Source of the DNA: Dermatemys mawii
Taxonomy: Eukaryota; Chordata; Testudines; Dermatemydidae
Direction: 5' to 3'
Assembly (NCBI GenBank): GCA_007922305.1
Contig: ML677365.1
Location: forward strand, 11,071,703-11,135,702
Length of the DNA stretch: 64,000 nucleotides
Shown piece by piece: positions 13,594-25,715 of this stretch. Positions within the stretch are counted from its first letter, which is position 1. Each line of letters begins with the position of its first letter. The position numbers and the translations under genes are program-made. Below the pieces are notes generated by a model. That model saw only the letters and a program-made list of their open reading frames with translations, was not told the origin of the DNA and searched no databases.

Positions 13594-13984
13594 ATGTGAC
13601 GTTCAGGTGAGACCCATCAGCATATTCCTCAGACCGAAAGGGAAGACAGAGCGTGCAGTACAAAACACATTGAAAGATGGCACTAAATGTGGATAGAAGT
13701 ACAGGGATTGCTGGGATGCGAAGCAATACATCATCAACAGGCCCCAGAATGCCCCACATCCCTGCACCCTTCCCATAAGCCACAGCACCAGAATGGGAAG
13801 AGCTGCTCTGTGGGATAGCTGCTCATAATGCACGCTCCCAATGCCACTGCAAGTGCCACAAATGTGGCCATGCCAGTGCAATTGCAGATGACAGTGTGAA
13901 CACACTGCAGCGCTTTCCACACTGTTCTCTCCCAGGGCTGGTTTAACTCACAGCGCTCTACATCTGAAAGTGTAGCCAGGCCCT

Positions 13985-15633
13985 GAGTTACTATGGTATA
14001 AAACTGGTCTAATCAAGATTAGAATCAGGGCTGTTATTAACTATAGCACTTTTCTATGTAGTAATATACAAAAGTGACTGCATGTTAACAGGAGGGCTAA
14101 ATCCTTAAAAGTACGTATATGAGAGCAAAATCTAGCCCATAGCATTCAAGTTAAATTGACAAACACATCACAGTTTAAACAAGAAGTCACAGAGAGTCTA
14201 GGTAGCTTTTTCAGTGGTCTTAGCCTCCCGTCAATGTGGCAAGTAAACTCTAATATTATAACTCTAAAGATTAAAAGTGGCTGCGTACTAAAGATAGGAG
14301 GATTTTAACCTGAAGTGACCAGCCACAGATTAGTGAGTGAATAACTTAACTGCATTTTGAACCTTGGCTGCTCAGACAGTCACAGCACTTCCTAATCAAA
14401 CTATTTTATTAGGAAATCTTCTAGAAGAAGTATAGCTTTGGCAGTGAACCTTCAGGATCCCTTTAAAGGGTCTCTGCTGTATTCCATTGCTAGTCTGGTC
14501 CAAAAATGCACACTTTATTCCCACGGATCCTCTCCACAGCCATTTTGAATCCTCTTTTCCTTATCAGGCTGATACAGACCTGCATCATACTCTTCTCCAT
14601 CTGACAGGGGCGACAACAATGGGGGGGTATGATACAACTGCTCATTGTTTTGCTTCACAAAACCCTGCCACAGGGCACAGATTAACACCAAAAAATAGAT
14701 GGCTGCAGCCAAAGAAAAACATTTTTCAGAATGCCTCCACTTGATTAATGACGTAATGGCCCAAACCACTGTTTGACTTTCATCATGTGCTATACATTCT
14801 TTGCTATTTCTCCTCTAGAAATGTCAGCTGTAACTGGGAATTTTCTGCAATGTTCTTTCCTTCTGAAGGGGTCTTATTCCCTCAAAATTTTAAAGAAGAC
14901 CACAGGGATTAAAATGGCTGAGTTTACAAGAAAATTATATTGGTGTAGGAGGGAAAAAAAAACCTTTTCTTAAACAAATTCTTAGTGCCTAATCATAGGA
15001 CTATTTGTTTGAACAGGACTCTCATGACTGTAGGATCTGAACACAAAATTTTTCCACATTAGATGTTATCTCATCTTTCTTTTCAAGTTATATTTGATAT
15101 ATACTAAGGCCCTGATTGCAATGTCAAGAGATGGGCACGTATCACTACATATCTTGAAAAATCCACCTGTATATTTTGGCACTACTGAGTTTTAGGAGAT
15201 ATACTCAATGCACACATTTAAGATACTCCAGGGAGGACTGGTAATTAGACTGGTAACACCACCTTCATCATATAGCAGAGCTCACTGTTTTATTTTTGTT
15301 AAAAAGAAATTTGTTAAAAAAGTAAAAGTAAAAGACAGAAATGATTTGATGATAACTTATTTCCTTCCAGCCAGAAGGACACCGCCTTTTGGTTCTATTT
15401 TTCTAGTTTGCAACCTACTACAGCAGGGGCTGCACTTCTATCACTGTTCATTTTTGTTGGAACTTTGATCCATTATCCTTGGATTGGAAGTGAAAGGTGA
15501 GGATCGGCGGGGGGAGGAGGGGAATAAAACCAGTGTGCACAATTCTTCTTACAAATACCAACTCCATACATGCATCTGAAGGCTAAAGAATATTACCAAT
15601 TAGAAGTAAAAAGTGAGTCTGCTTCATTTATTG
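13985..15633. other. intronic DNA, no gene seen
   Basis: AT-rich sequence without recognisable repeats or coding structure. Short open frames at 14487-14973 and 15208-15468 have no family resemblance. Confidence 0.5.
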
Positions 15634-15796
15634 CAGTGATATCCAAAAGAAATTTGATGCCGGCCACACTGCTAGCCACACTTGTGGTTTTGAATTTTTC
15701 TTATTAGTCACATTATAAAAAAGCCACATGCCTTAGCCACAATTCAATAGCCTATTAGCCACATGTGGCTAGTGGTGAACGTACTGGACACCGCTG
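15634..15796. mobile_element. hAT-type MITE
   Basis: Imperfect terminal inverted repeats CAGTGATATCCA and, at the other end inverted, CAGCGGTGTCCA. The flanks ATTTATTG (15626-15633) and ATTTACTG (15797-15804) match in 7 of 8 positions, the 8-bp target duplication expected of hAT transposons. The inside repeats GCCACA-rich segments in both orientations, including TAGCCACATGTGGCTAGTGG, as in MER3-like non-autonomous hAT elements. No coding capacity. Confidence 0.8.
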
Positions 15797-17950
15797 ATTT
15801 ACTGAGATAATGTAACACTGTAAATACTTCTTAGAGATATTTTGATACTGTGAGGTATGTGAATGAGACTCTTGACTGACTGACTGATAAAAATTAAACA
15901 CTTCACTTCCTTGCTTAACCATCAAACTTTCCTTAGTTCATCTGGTTGAGCTACTACTTTATGATGTCCGTGGATAGTGCACAAGATAGTCAATTAGTGG
16001 ATTTCACTAAATCCCTTAGCAATGTCTAGGCACTGCTAACTGGAAGTCAACAACAGCTATCACTATTACTATAGCAGCAAATGCCACTTCAATCAGTTGT
16101 TCAAGATACCCAACCTTCCACTATTCTGAGATGTATATTGTTAATGTACTTCAAGATAGAACTTGAAAGATCTGAAAAGTATTTGACATCTGGCACAGGG
16201 ACTCAATTAATTACTCTGCTGAATTAATTACTGTGCTGAATCTCTTGAACCAACAACTGTGAGTTTAAACTCAGCATCAGAGTACTGCCTGGAATATGAA
16301 CCAGTTTAAAAGAGTACTATTTCATCTTCAGATTTTATTAGGCTGACTAAAAGGAGAGTAAGTAGGTTGTATCTTTTGTAATAAGGTAAATGAATCCTCT
16401 ATGAGAGATAGCATCACACTGCTACCACTCCAGGAATCATTAAGTACAGAAAATGAATGACAAGGACTCATGCCCACACATACCTTTTAAGAGTCAGCCA
16501 CAAGCAGATGTGTTGGATCAAGTATGAAAATCCAATTGCAAATACTGTGAAATGGTAGCCAAGAGTTCACTGAATTTTCCTTTTGCTCCTTTACCAGAGA
16601 TTTACTTTTAAAGTCTTTCAAAGATTACTTGATCCATTTATAAGGTTTATCACACCTGTTTGCAGTGCTCACCCAGAAATTTGTGAAACCTGCTGTCAAG
16701 CACTCATGTGAAACCATGATTGAGTTCCAGGAGGTGCGGCTTTCCCTAGATGAGCTTTTAAAAAATATGTATAAATATCAAACAAACAAATACAGCTCCC
16801 TTTAAAAACAAAAGAGAGCATGTGTTTTAGAGAGAATAGGAATCAAATATGTCAAATAGACAGAAAGTTTAAGAATAAAACAGAAAAGCTTCAGAAAAAA
16901 ATATAAAATAAAAATGACTACAAGCTGGCATCAGGATTTTCAGGCCTAAACAGTAAATTAATAAATGTCAAAATGTTGACATTTCTCTACAGAATTCTAA
17001 AGTAACAAGCTAATGCTTAGAGGCAGAGGCCTCACTGACGAGGGAAGATCACCAATATTTGGGGAAAGCTCTTAGGAAGAGAACAGAGCTGACCAAAACA
17101 CTCCAATTCCATTTCACAGCACTCTGGGAAGTTTCAAAATCTGTTTTCATTCCAATGTGGAATAAAACCAAAATCTGTTAAATGTTTCCATGAAATCAGA
17201 CTCCAAGCTTTTTGATTCAGGAATAGAGGGGGCATGTGTTTCTACCTCTCTAGTCTGGGTGTTGGGGCACTCATATGGTATGTGGAAAACCCACATTCAA
17301 GACCTTACTCTGCATGATTCAGAACTGAGTCCTTCATTCCAGATCAGTGCTGGTGCCAACCCACTGGGGGCCCTAAGCAGGTGTACTCCCTGCAAGCACA
17401 CACACAATACTAAAATAGGCAAATTCTTATAATAAAAAGTGAATGGGATATCTAAAAATTGCTTAGTCTGCTTTTGGCGGCTCTGTCCCAATCACTCTGA
17501 ATCAGACAGTGCAAGTGACTAGAACCCATATCTCCCATCTCCAGCTCAGTGCCTTAACCATCAGACTATACAATGAAAGTCGGTATCCTTCTCTACCTCT
17601 GATTAAAGCTTTATTGAAACTGATACTCTCCTGAAAGATGTTTCAGTGTTGACAAAACAGCATATTTCAGCAAAATTTTGTTTTCTCAAAACTGTTCTGA
17701 CCAGAGAACAAAAGAGCCCAAATATACCCGTGAGAAACCAAAAACTGGGTAGAAGTCCTGCTCTGTTGACTGTGGTTGCATTCCAATTCATCCAGAGAAA
17801 CATCATAAAACAGTAGCAATATCACTGTCACATTGCTAGTTTTAGAGCTCCTACAGTTAAAAAAGGTCAGTTACCATTTCTATTATATGTGGCACTGTTT
17901 CTAATTTATAACTTGCAGATGCTTACTTAAGCTTTATATTCATAAGGAAA
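15797..17950. other. intronic DNA, no gene seen
   Basis: AT-rich; no gene. A stretch around 17440-17580 has the flavour of an old MIR/L2-type repeat (phrases such as AACCCATATCTCCCATCTCC and CCTTAACCATCAGACTATAC) but is too diverged to delimit. Confidence 0.45.
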
Positions 17951-18601
17951 TGTGACGGAGTCAGACCAGAAGGATATAGGAGAGTGCTGGAAGGCAGGTA
18001 TATTAGTCTCAGGATGTGCAGGTCCCTGTTCCCTGGATAGCCAAACAAAGGCTACTCCAGGCCAATCAAGACACCTGGGGCCAATTAAGAAAGGAGTAGA
18101 AACAGCTAGCCTAATCGGGACACCTGAAGCCAGTCAGGGACTGGCTGAAACCAGATACAAATCTCCCAGTTAGTCAGGTGGGCTGTGGGTGTCAGGAGTT
18201 GTGGAAGGAAGTTATGCTGTTGGTGAGACTGAGTGTTGGACAACATATCATACTGAAGGAAGGAGGCCCTGAGGTAAGGGTGAAGTGGAGTTTGAAGAAG
18301 CGGAGACTGCTGTGGGGAAGTAGCCCAGGGAATTGTATTGTGTTTTGTGCCTAAAAGATCAGCCGTCTTAGCTGATACTATTAGGGTCCCTGGGCTGGAG
18401 TCCGGAGTAGAGGGCGGGCCTGGGCTCCCCCCCTTTTCCGTCTTCCATACTGGCCTGTGATGAAAGTAACTCACTAGGTGGTGACTCTTGCCAATTATAC
18501 TGAGAAAGGGAGGTCACTCTGGGGCCTAGATGAGTTTCTGAGGCCCCTAAATCTGCCAGGAAGTGCAGGACCCACAAGTACAGACTTGGAGCTTTGTCAC
18601 A
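17951..18601. mobile_element. solo LTR-like element, TG...CA, with 4-bp target duplication
   Basis: Begins TGTGACGG and ends TTTGTCACA, and is flanked on both sides by GAAA (17947-17950 and 18602-18605), so both borders are exact. Shares CCTGGGCTGG..CCGGAGTAGA..GGCGGG and the CACCTGG-GCCAATTAA motif with the element at 42323-43011, so the two belong to one family. TG...CA ends and a 4-bp duplication fit a solo LTR of an endogenous retrovirus or Gypsy-like element. No internal coding part is present beside it. The open frames inside (17952-18173 plus, 18106-18577 minus) are not genes. Confidence 0.75.
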
Positions 18602-20121
18602 GAAATTTTTGTTAAACTTTCACACTGATACTAACATTGGTGGCAGCACTAAGATAAAGCAATAATGGAGTAATAGCGCTGGTTACTATGATATGTAGGC
18701 TTGCTCTGAGCAGGTCAGACAACACTAACTAAAATGTCAGTACCTACCAGGAACATTGTTTACACTAGTGCTCACATGCCCATCCCTGCCACCACTGATG
18801 GAGCTGAAACGGAAGTAGCAATGGTGGGAAATTTTAGGAGAACATTCCAAGCAGAGGTACAGGCACAGCACACAAGATTTTGGTGAAAGGATCAGCTGTA
18901 AGATATTGTAGCGCTAAGTGCTTTATTACATAGAGATTAGACAGACAGACATGAAAGAGCAAACACTTATGAACCAGATTTTCAAAAGAACCCAGAGCCG
19001 AATTAGTCACAATGAAAAATGTTGGGTGCTGAAAATCTTCCCGCTTTTTAGGTTCCCACAATGGGACCTGAGCTCTTTTGAAAATTTAGTCCCATTTGTG
19101 GATGCTGAGCACTTGGAAAACCTAGCCCTCTTGTTTCTGGGCTATTAGTCCATAATATGGATTAGTGTTTTTAGGTTTAAAAAAAAACACTCTATATCAA
19201 ATGGGTTAAAAAACATTAAGGTTTAAAAATGGGTACTGCAAATATAGAGTAACTACAGTATTTCTTCATTAAAATTTTCAGTAGGCATACTTCCAGGATA
19301 ATTATGCAGCAAATGTATTTAAAATATGGAAATGTATGTATATGATATGCCGTAATGAAAAAGTTTCACAGTTCTTTATGTCAATAATGTGTGCATGAAA
19401 CCTCTGTAATAGCAGGCACTGATCTGCTAGACAGTAACTGCGCCAAAGCTCTATCCCTTAGAAGGAAATGCAGATTTTAAGTGTCTAAAACACAAAAAAT
19501 TAAGAGATAGGAATGACACTAAATCTAACATACTAAATTAGAGCTCAGCAGGACAGTACTTTTATGGACGACTGGCTTCAATGAAATCAGGGCTAATTTG
19601 GACTATACCTCAGATAATTCTAGGCACCCATGTCAGAATCCTTCAGTACCTTAACATAACGACTGCAAGTTGACGACAGATTCTGTAGCTCGCAATTCCC
19701 TTATATTTTGTAAGGATTAAATTAACTTTAATACAGGTTAACATAGTTATTGTGTATTTTCTATATGGTTTGTTAATATGAATTGTTCAATAAGTAATTT
19801 GTGCTCTGAAACAGTTAAAAAGCCCCCTCTGATATGTTATTAAAATCAAAAGGCATCAGTTTGGCTCAGCAGATAAGGTAAGAATCATCATATAACTCTC
19901 CTAATTCTAAAGTAACAAGTTTAGTACCGTTAATCTGTGCCTTGCATAACTCTTTGTAGACTGCTGCCATAAATGGACTGCTTGGAAAAGATCCAAGTAG
20001 CACTGTCTATGAAAGCTTACAGTGGCTTGATTTTAAGTGATTTGGTTGAGTAGCAATAAAGACTAACTCCTAAGGGATGACAAACAGTGCAGCAAAGTCA
20101 ACTCACTGAGCATCTACATAC
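18602..20121. other. intronic DNA flanking the ZFPM2 exon
   Basis: ZFPM2 intron beginning at the donor (GTATGT on the minus strand, 20116-20121). Around 18960-19130 the phrases CAGATTTTCAAAAGAACCCA and GATGCTGAGCACTTGGAAAA resemble a diverged MIR/L3-like amniote repeat. No other feature recognised. Confidence 0.5.
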
Positions 20122-20240
20122 CAATGTGTTATTATTGAGACTCATCTTCCCAGCAAAAGGCCCCCATGTTGTTCCAACCGGAAGCTGCTGCCGACTCTGA
20201 ATCTTGCGCTCCCCATCCTTCTGGAACATCTCCAACTCTC
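20122..20240 (-). CDS. ZFPM2: ZFPM2 (FOG2) internal coding exon, partial gene
   Basis: ZFPM2 is a nuclear multi-zinc-finger cofactor that binds GATA4/5/6 and recruits corepressors in heart, gonad and diaphragm development. On the minus strand the exon follows a strong acceptor (TTTCTTTGTTTTCAG) and ends at a consensus donor (TTG then GTATGT). It is 119 bp: two bases completing a Gly codon, then 39 codons with no stop, reading [16 protein letters not shown] and continuing [12 protein letters not shown], then [11 protein letters not shown]. This is nearly identical to human FOG2 at about residues 101-140, at the start of the PR-like region, and the exon ends in phase 0 as expected. The few differences (for example Pro to Ala after WGPF) are conservative enough for a functional orthologue. 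No zinc finger is in this window; neighbouring exons lie outside it. Identification is from memory of the protein, not a search. Confidence 0.93.
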
Positions 20241-20746
20241 CTGAAAACAAAGAAAACAAGCAACATTTAGAGTGCTTTCACATGTGCCTGGACAACAATC
20301 ACCTCCGTCTTTGTGCTTGTTTTATATGTACAATGTTCTGAGGACCCATATAATGAGAATTAATTATGCTTGTCTGAAAAACAACTGATCTTGTCATCCT
20401 GAAAAAAAAATTAAAACTTTTTCCTTATAATAATATTCAAATTTGGGTTATACAGTCCCATTTCTTTCTTGAATTTTTTCACACCCATTATATTTTGAAA
20501 GCATTTTTATTTGGTAAAGTCCTTGAGAATGAGAGAGAATAACAGTTACTCAAGAGGCTTTGATCAAATGCTGAGGAGGAGGTGATGGCTGCAGAATGAA
20601 AATATTCCGTGAGAAGTACAAACTGAGGTTAGCATCCTTCCTGTATTTCACTGTCACAAACAGCCAAATTCTGAAGTCTTTACTCAAGCAAAATTTCTAT
20701 GGGCCACATTCTTTTCTCATTTACACCAATGTAAATACAGAAGCGG
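20241..20746. other. intronic DNA, acceptor side
   Basis: Upstream flank of the ZFPM2 exon; the polypyrimidine tract lies at 20241-20262 (read on minus). The segment near 20710-20740 (CATTTACACCAATGTAAATA) is a remnant of the TTACACCAGTGTAA-type palindromic amniote repeat. Confidence 0.5.
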
Positions 20747-20945
20747 GACTGATGAGGGACAGCTCAGTGGTTTGAGCATTGGCCTGCTAAACCCAGAATT
20801 GTGAGCTCAATCCTTAAAGGGGCCATTTAGGGATATGGGCAAAAATTTGTTGGATGATTTAATAGGGGATTGGTCCTGCTTTGAGCAGTGGATTAGACTA
20901 CATGATCTCCTGAGGTCCCTTCCAAACCTGATATTCTATCATTCC
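20747..20945 (+). mobile_element. Cry-type turtle SINE (tRNA-derived)
   Basis: Pol III SINE. An A-box-like CAGCTCAGTGGTTTGAGC is followed by GGCCTGCTAAACCCAG and a B-box-like TGTGAGCTCAATCCT, then GGCCATTTAGGGAT, and the tail TGATCTCCTGAGGTCCCTTC ... GATATTCTATCATTCC. The tail resembles the CR1 3' end used by a LINE partner for mobilisation. This layout matches the tRNA-Lys-related SINE family of cryptodiran turtles. Not a functional tRNA gene: the lower part of the cloverleaf is lost. Confidence 0.9.
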
Positions 20946-23900
20946 TCAGAGGGGTTCCTCTGGGTATGTAGATAAAAAGAATTTGTTTCAACTAAACTTT
21001 TGCCTGAGTTAAGGTTTCAGGATTTGACCTGAAGTAATTAAGGGCTAGTAGAGCTATTGCCAATATGTTTGCTTTAAGAAAAGTAGGAAAAAGTGGAAGT
21101 CAAAAACTCTGTCACTTTTTATTTTCTTCCATTCGAAAAAAGTCATAATGTAATTCTGTGCTACTTTCATTTATAGAGAGGAATTAAAAAAACTGAAATT
21201 ATTATTTCTAAATGTAAAGTTACCACCTTTCTGAAAATAACACTTTCAAAACTAAACAAAAGTATTTCTTTATTTCACTGTTTAACTTCCGCTCTCACTG
21301 TTTTGGTGAAAAAAGGAGCAGAAGAAGGGGGAGAGGGAGAAAGTGGGCACTTTTCCAGAACTTGAAAACAAAAAATGTCAAAAATACTGAAAAATTCCCA
21401 GATTTTTTCCTGAAAATTTCCCCTTCTACATTTTTACAGGATACAAAAAACATTCCTTAAAACAATTTTGCCAGAAAATTGTTTTTTACAAAATCCCATT
21501 TTTGACAAATACATTTTTCAAAATACTGTTGTCCATCTGAGCTCTGGCCTCTATGAAGTTAGCTGCTCTGGATGAAGTCATTTCCATATTGAAGTCAATG
21601 GTAACACTCACATTGACTTCAATGGGGTCAGAATTTCACGCTAAATGCTTCCCCTCTATGGTATGTCCTACACTTCCCTTCATATATTGATCAGATGTGA
21701 CAATAATTTTTGTCTTCCATATCAACATAATCCTTCCCACCAATTGCAAATAGTATTATATGAATCACAACTGTGATTTTTCACAAAGACCAGAGATTCT
21801 GCCACTCAATTACTAAACTGGATGCCTGTCCTGGATTTAGGGCTAGTGATGGTTGCAAAATTGACCTTGTGGGGGGTGGGAATGAGGGGAATGAGAATCT
21901 CTCCCTTGCTGGCAAGCAATCCCACACATTTCAACACATCTCCCATAATTAGTGACTCATATGGATATCTGGATTTATGATACATCCAGACTGTGGAGAA
22001 GGTATTCCTTTTTCATGAGAATAAACCCTGACCATTTTCCAAAGAGCAGAATTGGTTCTCGGCTCTGTTTCCAGGCAAAGATATCTGTATTTTAGTGGTA
22101 AGTACTGCAGATTGCAAAAAATAATCCGTTAAACATTGTGGTCCATATCCTTCATGTAAACTGGCACAAATCCAGTCAGCTATATTGGTTTACACCAGTT
22201 TATAAATATGAGAATAAGTATTCTTTATAATGACAGCTTCAGACATTTGCAAAGGTGATATACAAATTGGAAAGGTTAATTATGTAGCAATTATATCCAA
22301 CATACATTTTAAAAAAATTCTATAGGAATACTGAGATAAATGAAATTAACTTTTAAACAATCTCTGTAAGATAATTAGAGATGGGGGACTTTTCTGAACT
22401 GCAGGTCAACACGTTGAACACACACACACTGTAGCATTTTCTACATAAAGATGAAACCAGGAGCATTTGCTTGCTTTTTACAACTAAAAAAGCCAGGTCT
22501 ATGGACATGTCACATTTAACTGATACCAGAGGAATCATGAGAATCTTTGAAAACCCTTTTAAAAAAATAATTCAGCCTCCCTTTCTGCCACTGACATTTT
22601 TCATCTGAAAAGGGTTCAGATTCAGTCAAACAGTAACTCCTTATCTGTACCTGTGGATTTACAACAGGCCTGTCTTTTAATGGATTAAGAATGACAAATT
22701 TAGGGCAGATCATCCAGTGATACCCAAACACCTAGCAAAGTTTTAAAGTGCACATATTCATGCTTTCTTTATTTAAATGAGTAAGAGTCCTAATATTAAT
22801 TGTGTATCATAAAAGATGTTTAGGAAGGAAACAGGCATAAAAACAATCAATCTCTTTCCAAAATAATGGATGCTTTTTTCTTCCATGTTGACTACCAAAT
22901 AGGTTACCATGTGCTTTCCCGCTCTTTCATTCACCTTTGCTCTGTTAAGCCTAAATGTGTGATTTGGTGCAAAACGTGGATTTCATCATTGCATTGCAGT
23001 TTTATTCCAGTGTCACTCCAGTTTGAATAGCTCAGTGGTGAATCATGTCCAAGCTGTTTTAAAATGTCTTCTTCTAGGGTTATTATAGTAAATGCCTAGT
23101 AGCAACTACTGTAGTGAAGGCTGTGAAACACAATGTATTACATCCCCCTCATTTCCCAAGTTCATATCTTTTCAAAACAATATACCTTGTGGGCTGAAAT
23201 TTTCCATGCTTGGATTTACCTGAAGCTACATTTGTTTTAGCAGCCATTTTAAAATTACATATCAATGTGTGTGCGAGGGAGGGGGGAGAGAGGTGTGATA
23301 AAATGGTATCCCATTTTAAACAAATGTTAATCATACTTTCTTTGAACAAGAATGAAACAAAAACAAATAAAGTTTGGTCCTTGGCACAGTTGTTCTTCTC
23401 ACTCAAGATATTTGCTTGACTTAGGAAAAAATGAAATTTAACAAGTATTGACTTCAAAATCACCTCTAAGCAAGTTTGATATGCATCTATTAAGATTTTG
23501 TACCAGAACCTGTGTCTTTATCCCATTTGTGACATTACTATATATTTTCATCTGCTTGAACAGAAAGGGCCAGAGGTTGGCACTACAGTTTGTAGGAGAA
23601 AGATCATAAATATAATATTAGAAATCCTCCTCCAATCTCCCCTAAACTTTGAGGATGAGGGAAAAATCGGCGTTTTATGGTATCTGACACTTCTATTGCA
23701 TTTTACAATGTTCTATAAATTTGAATTTCTGTCTAGAGTGGGAGATACTAAAACTCTGGCAAAGAACGGATCAAACTTGAGAGATGAAAGAGCAATGGCT
23801 GTCCTGTAGTCTCTGTCTTGCTTATCTGTGGCATGTTCCCCTTAGATCTAAGCAATTGACCTCAGAGTTATGGCCTAGCAGCCATTCTGTGGATCCTACA

Positions 23901-25715
23901 GGAGACTATGTTAAGAAGAAAATCTGCATTTGAATATGAATTGAAAAGAAGTCCCCAAAGCCCCAGTCCAACTAAAGAGTTTGGGTCAGTCCTGACAATA
24001 CAAGATGGAGGGAGGGGGCCTGGTGCTCTGAGAAGCTGCTGTCTCTTCCCTGACTTGGGCTATTCAGAATCTTCCCAGCTGATCACCTACCACATTGCAG
24101 AGAAGGAAAGAGAAGCTCTGGTTATTCTATTGCGTGATTACCCTGCAGGAGTAAAAATCCTGGGCATAATGGCATAAGAAGTTGATAGGCACTGCCTTTC
24201 CTCAGGAAAATCCCTGGCAAAGGAAAACTCCCTTCCCCACACAGCCACCAAGGGAAAAAAGGGAAAAGCTGAGCGCCAACAACCAGTAACAGCTCTCTGA
24301 TTCTGTACTTCAGCCCAAAGGGATTGGGAAATTCTATGCACAATGTGCTGCTTACAATTTCTGACTATTCGTAATCTTTACTGGACAACTTTAACATGGA
24401 ACTAATGTATATATTTACACTTAATAACAAGTGATAACAAACACAATTCATATAGAGAGGTCAAGAATATAGTATTTGAATGCATCATGACTAGTATGCC
24501 AAATTTTAACACCAGACTGTTAATTATATTTCGCTGTATTCATTCAGCAATGCATTCCCAGACCTGCTAATTGTCCTACTGAGAAGAACAGTAGAGAGCA
24601 TAACTAAGGGGCCACTAAGAAACATGGGGAAATAGATGTCCTGCCGTTAAGGTTTGTAAATTAGGTACAAACTGGAATTAATGGACATTTCAGTTTTAGT
24701 GATACTTACTTCACTTTCCTTTGCTGTACGGCAACTTATGTTTTGCTGCTTGTTCTTCAAGAATATCCTTATTTCCAGCTTGCTGAGTAAGTTTATACAA
24801 AATATTTGAGGCACATTGTATGAGCTAATCAATTTTGGTAAAAGATAATGTTGTTAGTGCTGTGGGCTGTTTCTCTTATCTTGTTGATATAGCATACTTT
24901 TAAAGTCTGTGATTACTCAAAGACTTATGATAGCTGTACTGTAAAAGAAGCCCCAAGTCATGATTCACTAGTACAGCTACAAAACATCCCATGGCTTTTA
25001 AGATATCAGGCCACCTTGGTGGATCTTGGGCCAGAATTAAAGGACTCCATTGTAGGAAATTCTTTCCTATTTGTAGATATTGTAAGCGATACCCCTAAAT
25101 CACTAGTAGTTAAGGGGAAATGTTCTTTGCTTTTCAATAAATCATAACCCATTTTTATAACTTCGGAAAACATGTAGTGTTTTGTGTAATAGTGGTATCC
25201 AGTAGCAATTATTGGCCCTTTACAGGATTTGACCATGGTTTCAAATATTAAAGGAATCCAAGCACAGCAAACATAGTACAAAATAAATGGTATTTTCTGG
25301 ACACGGTAACCTCTGGCTTTCATCCATCTGTCCACATTCTAAAGTAAGAAACAAGGGCGCGCACAGCTGAAGGTGAACAACAGACAGCACCTGTTTGGCA
25401 CAGTTACTCTGCTCATAAATAATTTTGCCTGCATCTTTATGTTTACAATATTGAAAAAACTGCAGGAAAGTATTTGGCTACCTAATGGCAATAACCTTTT
25501 ATCAGGAATAGCTTTATAACAGGAGACCATTTAGCAAAAGAGTATGGGCCAGTTCTTCCTCTGGTGTAAATGGATGTTGATTTACTGATTCTACTGGAGC
25601 TCTGCCAATTTCCACCGGCCAACGCTCTTGCTCTATATGGGTATATTCCTTCATATCTGAGAAACACTGTATATTGTGGAATCAAATATGGATAGCCCTG
25701 AAGACACACTGAGTT
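20946..25715. other. intronic DNA, no gene seen
   Basis: AT-rich. Remnants of the palindromic TTACACCAGTGTAA / CATTGACTTCAATGG repeat lie at 21585-21635, 22140-22200 and 25553-25620. An ACAC run is at 22419-22428. A GC-richer patch at 23980-24340 and open frames of up to 109 codons (25006-25335 minus; 23498-23809 plus) show no domains, splice context or family resemblance. Confidence 0.45.

Larger units (their letters stand above)
10700..13984. mobile_element. degenerate Harbinger (PIF) DNA transposon with two convergent genes
   Basis: Harbinger elements carry a transposase and a separate MYB/SANT-like DNA-binding protein. Both are recognisable here, the MYB-like gene on plus and the transposase on minus, with their stop codons only 13 bp apart (12133 and 12147). 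The right terminus is suggested at about 13984, where the outward sequence CAGGGCCTGGCTACACTTTC resembles the usual end of turtle Harbinger copies. A matching left terminal repeat was not found; a palindrome occupies that place. A CR1 copy is nested at 12316-12574. Several frameshifts and stops mean neither gene can be functional. Confidence 0.85.

Noticed and set aside
20747..20945. Possible tRNA gene (A and B box motifs)
   Set aside because: The cloverleaf is incomplete and the sequence continues into a LINE-like tail; it is a SINE, as is the copy at 48771-48940.
25006..25335. 109-codon minus-strand frame (MDRWMKARGYRVQ...)
   Set aside because: No domain, no conserved motif, no splice context; single-copy AT-rich surroundings. 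Left as unsupported.
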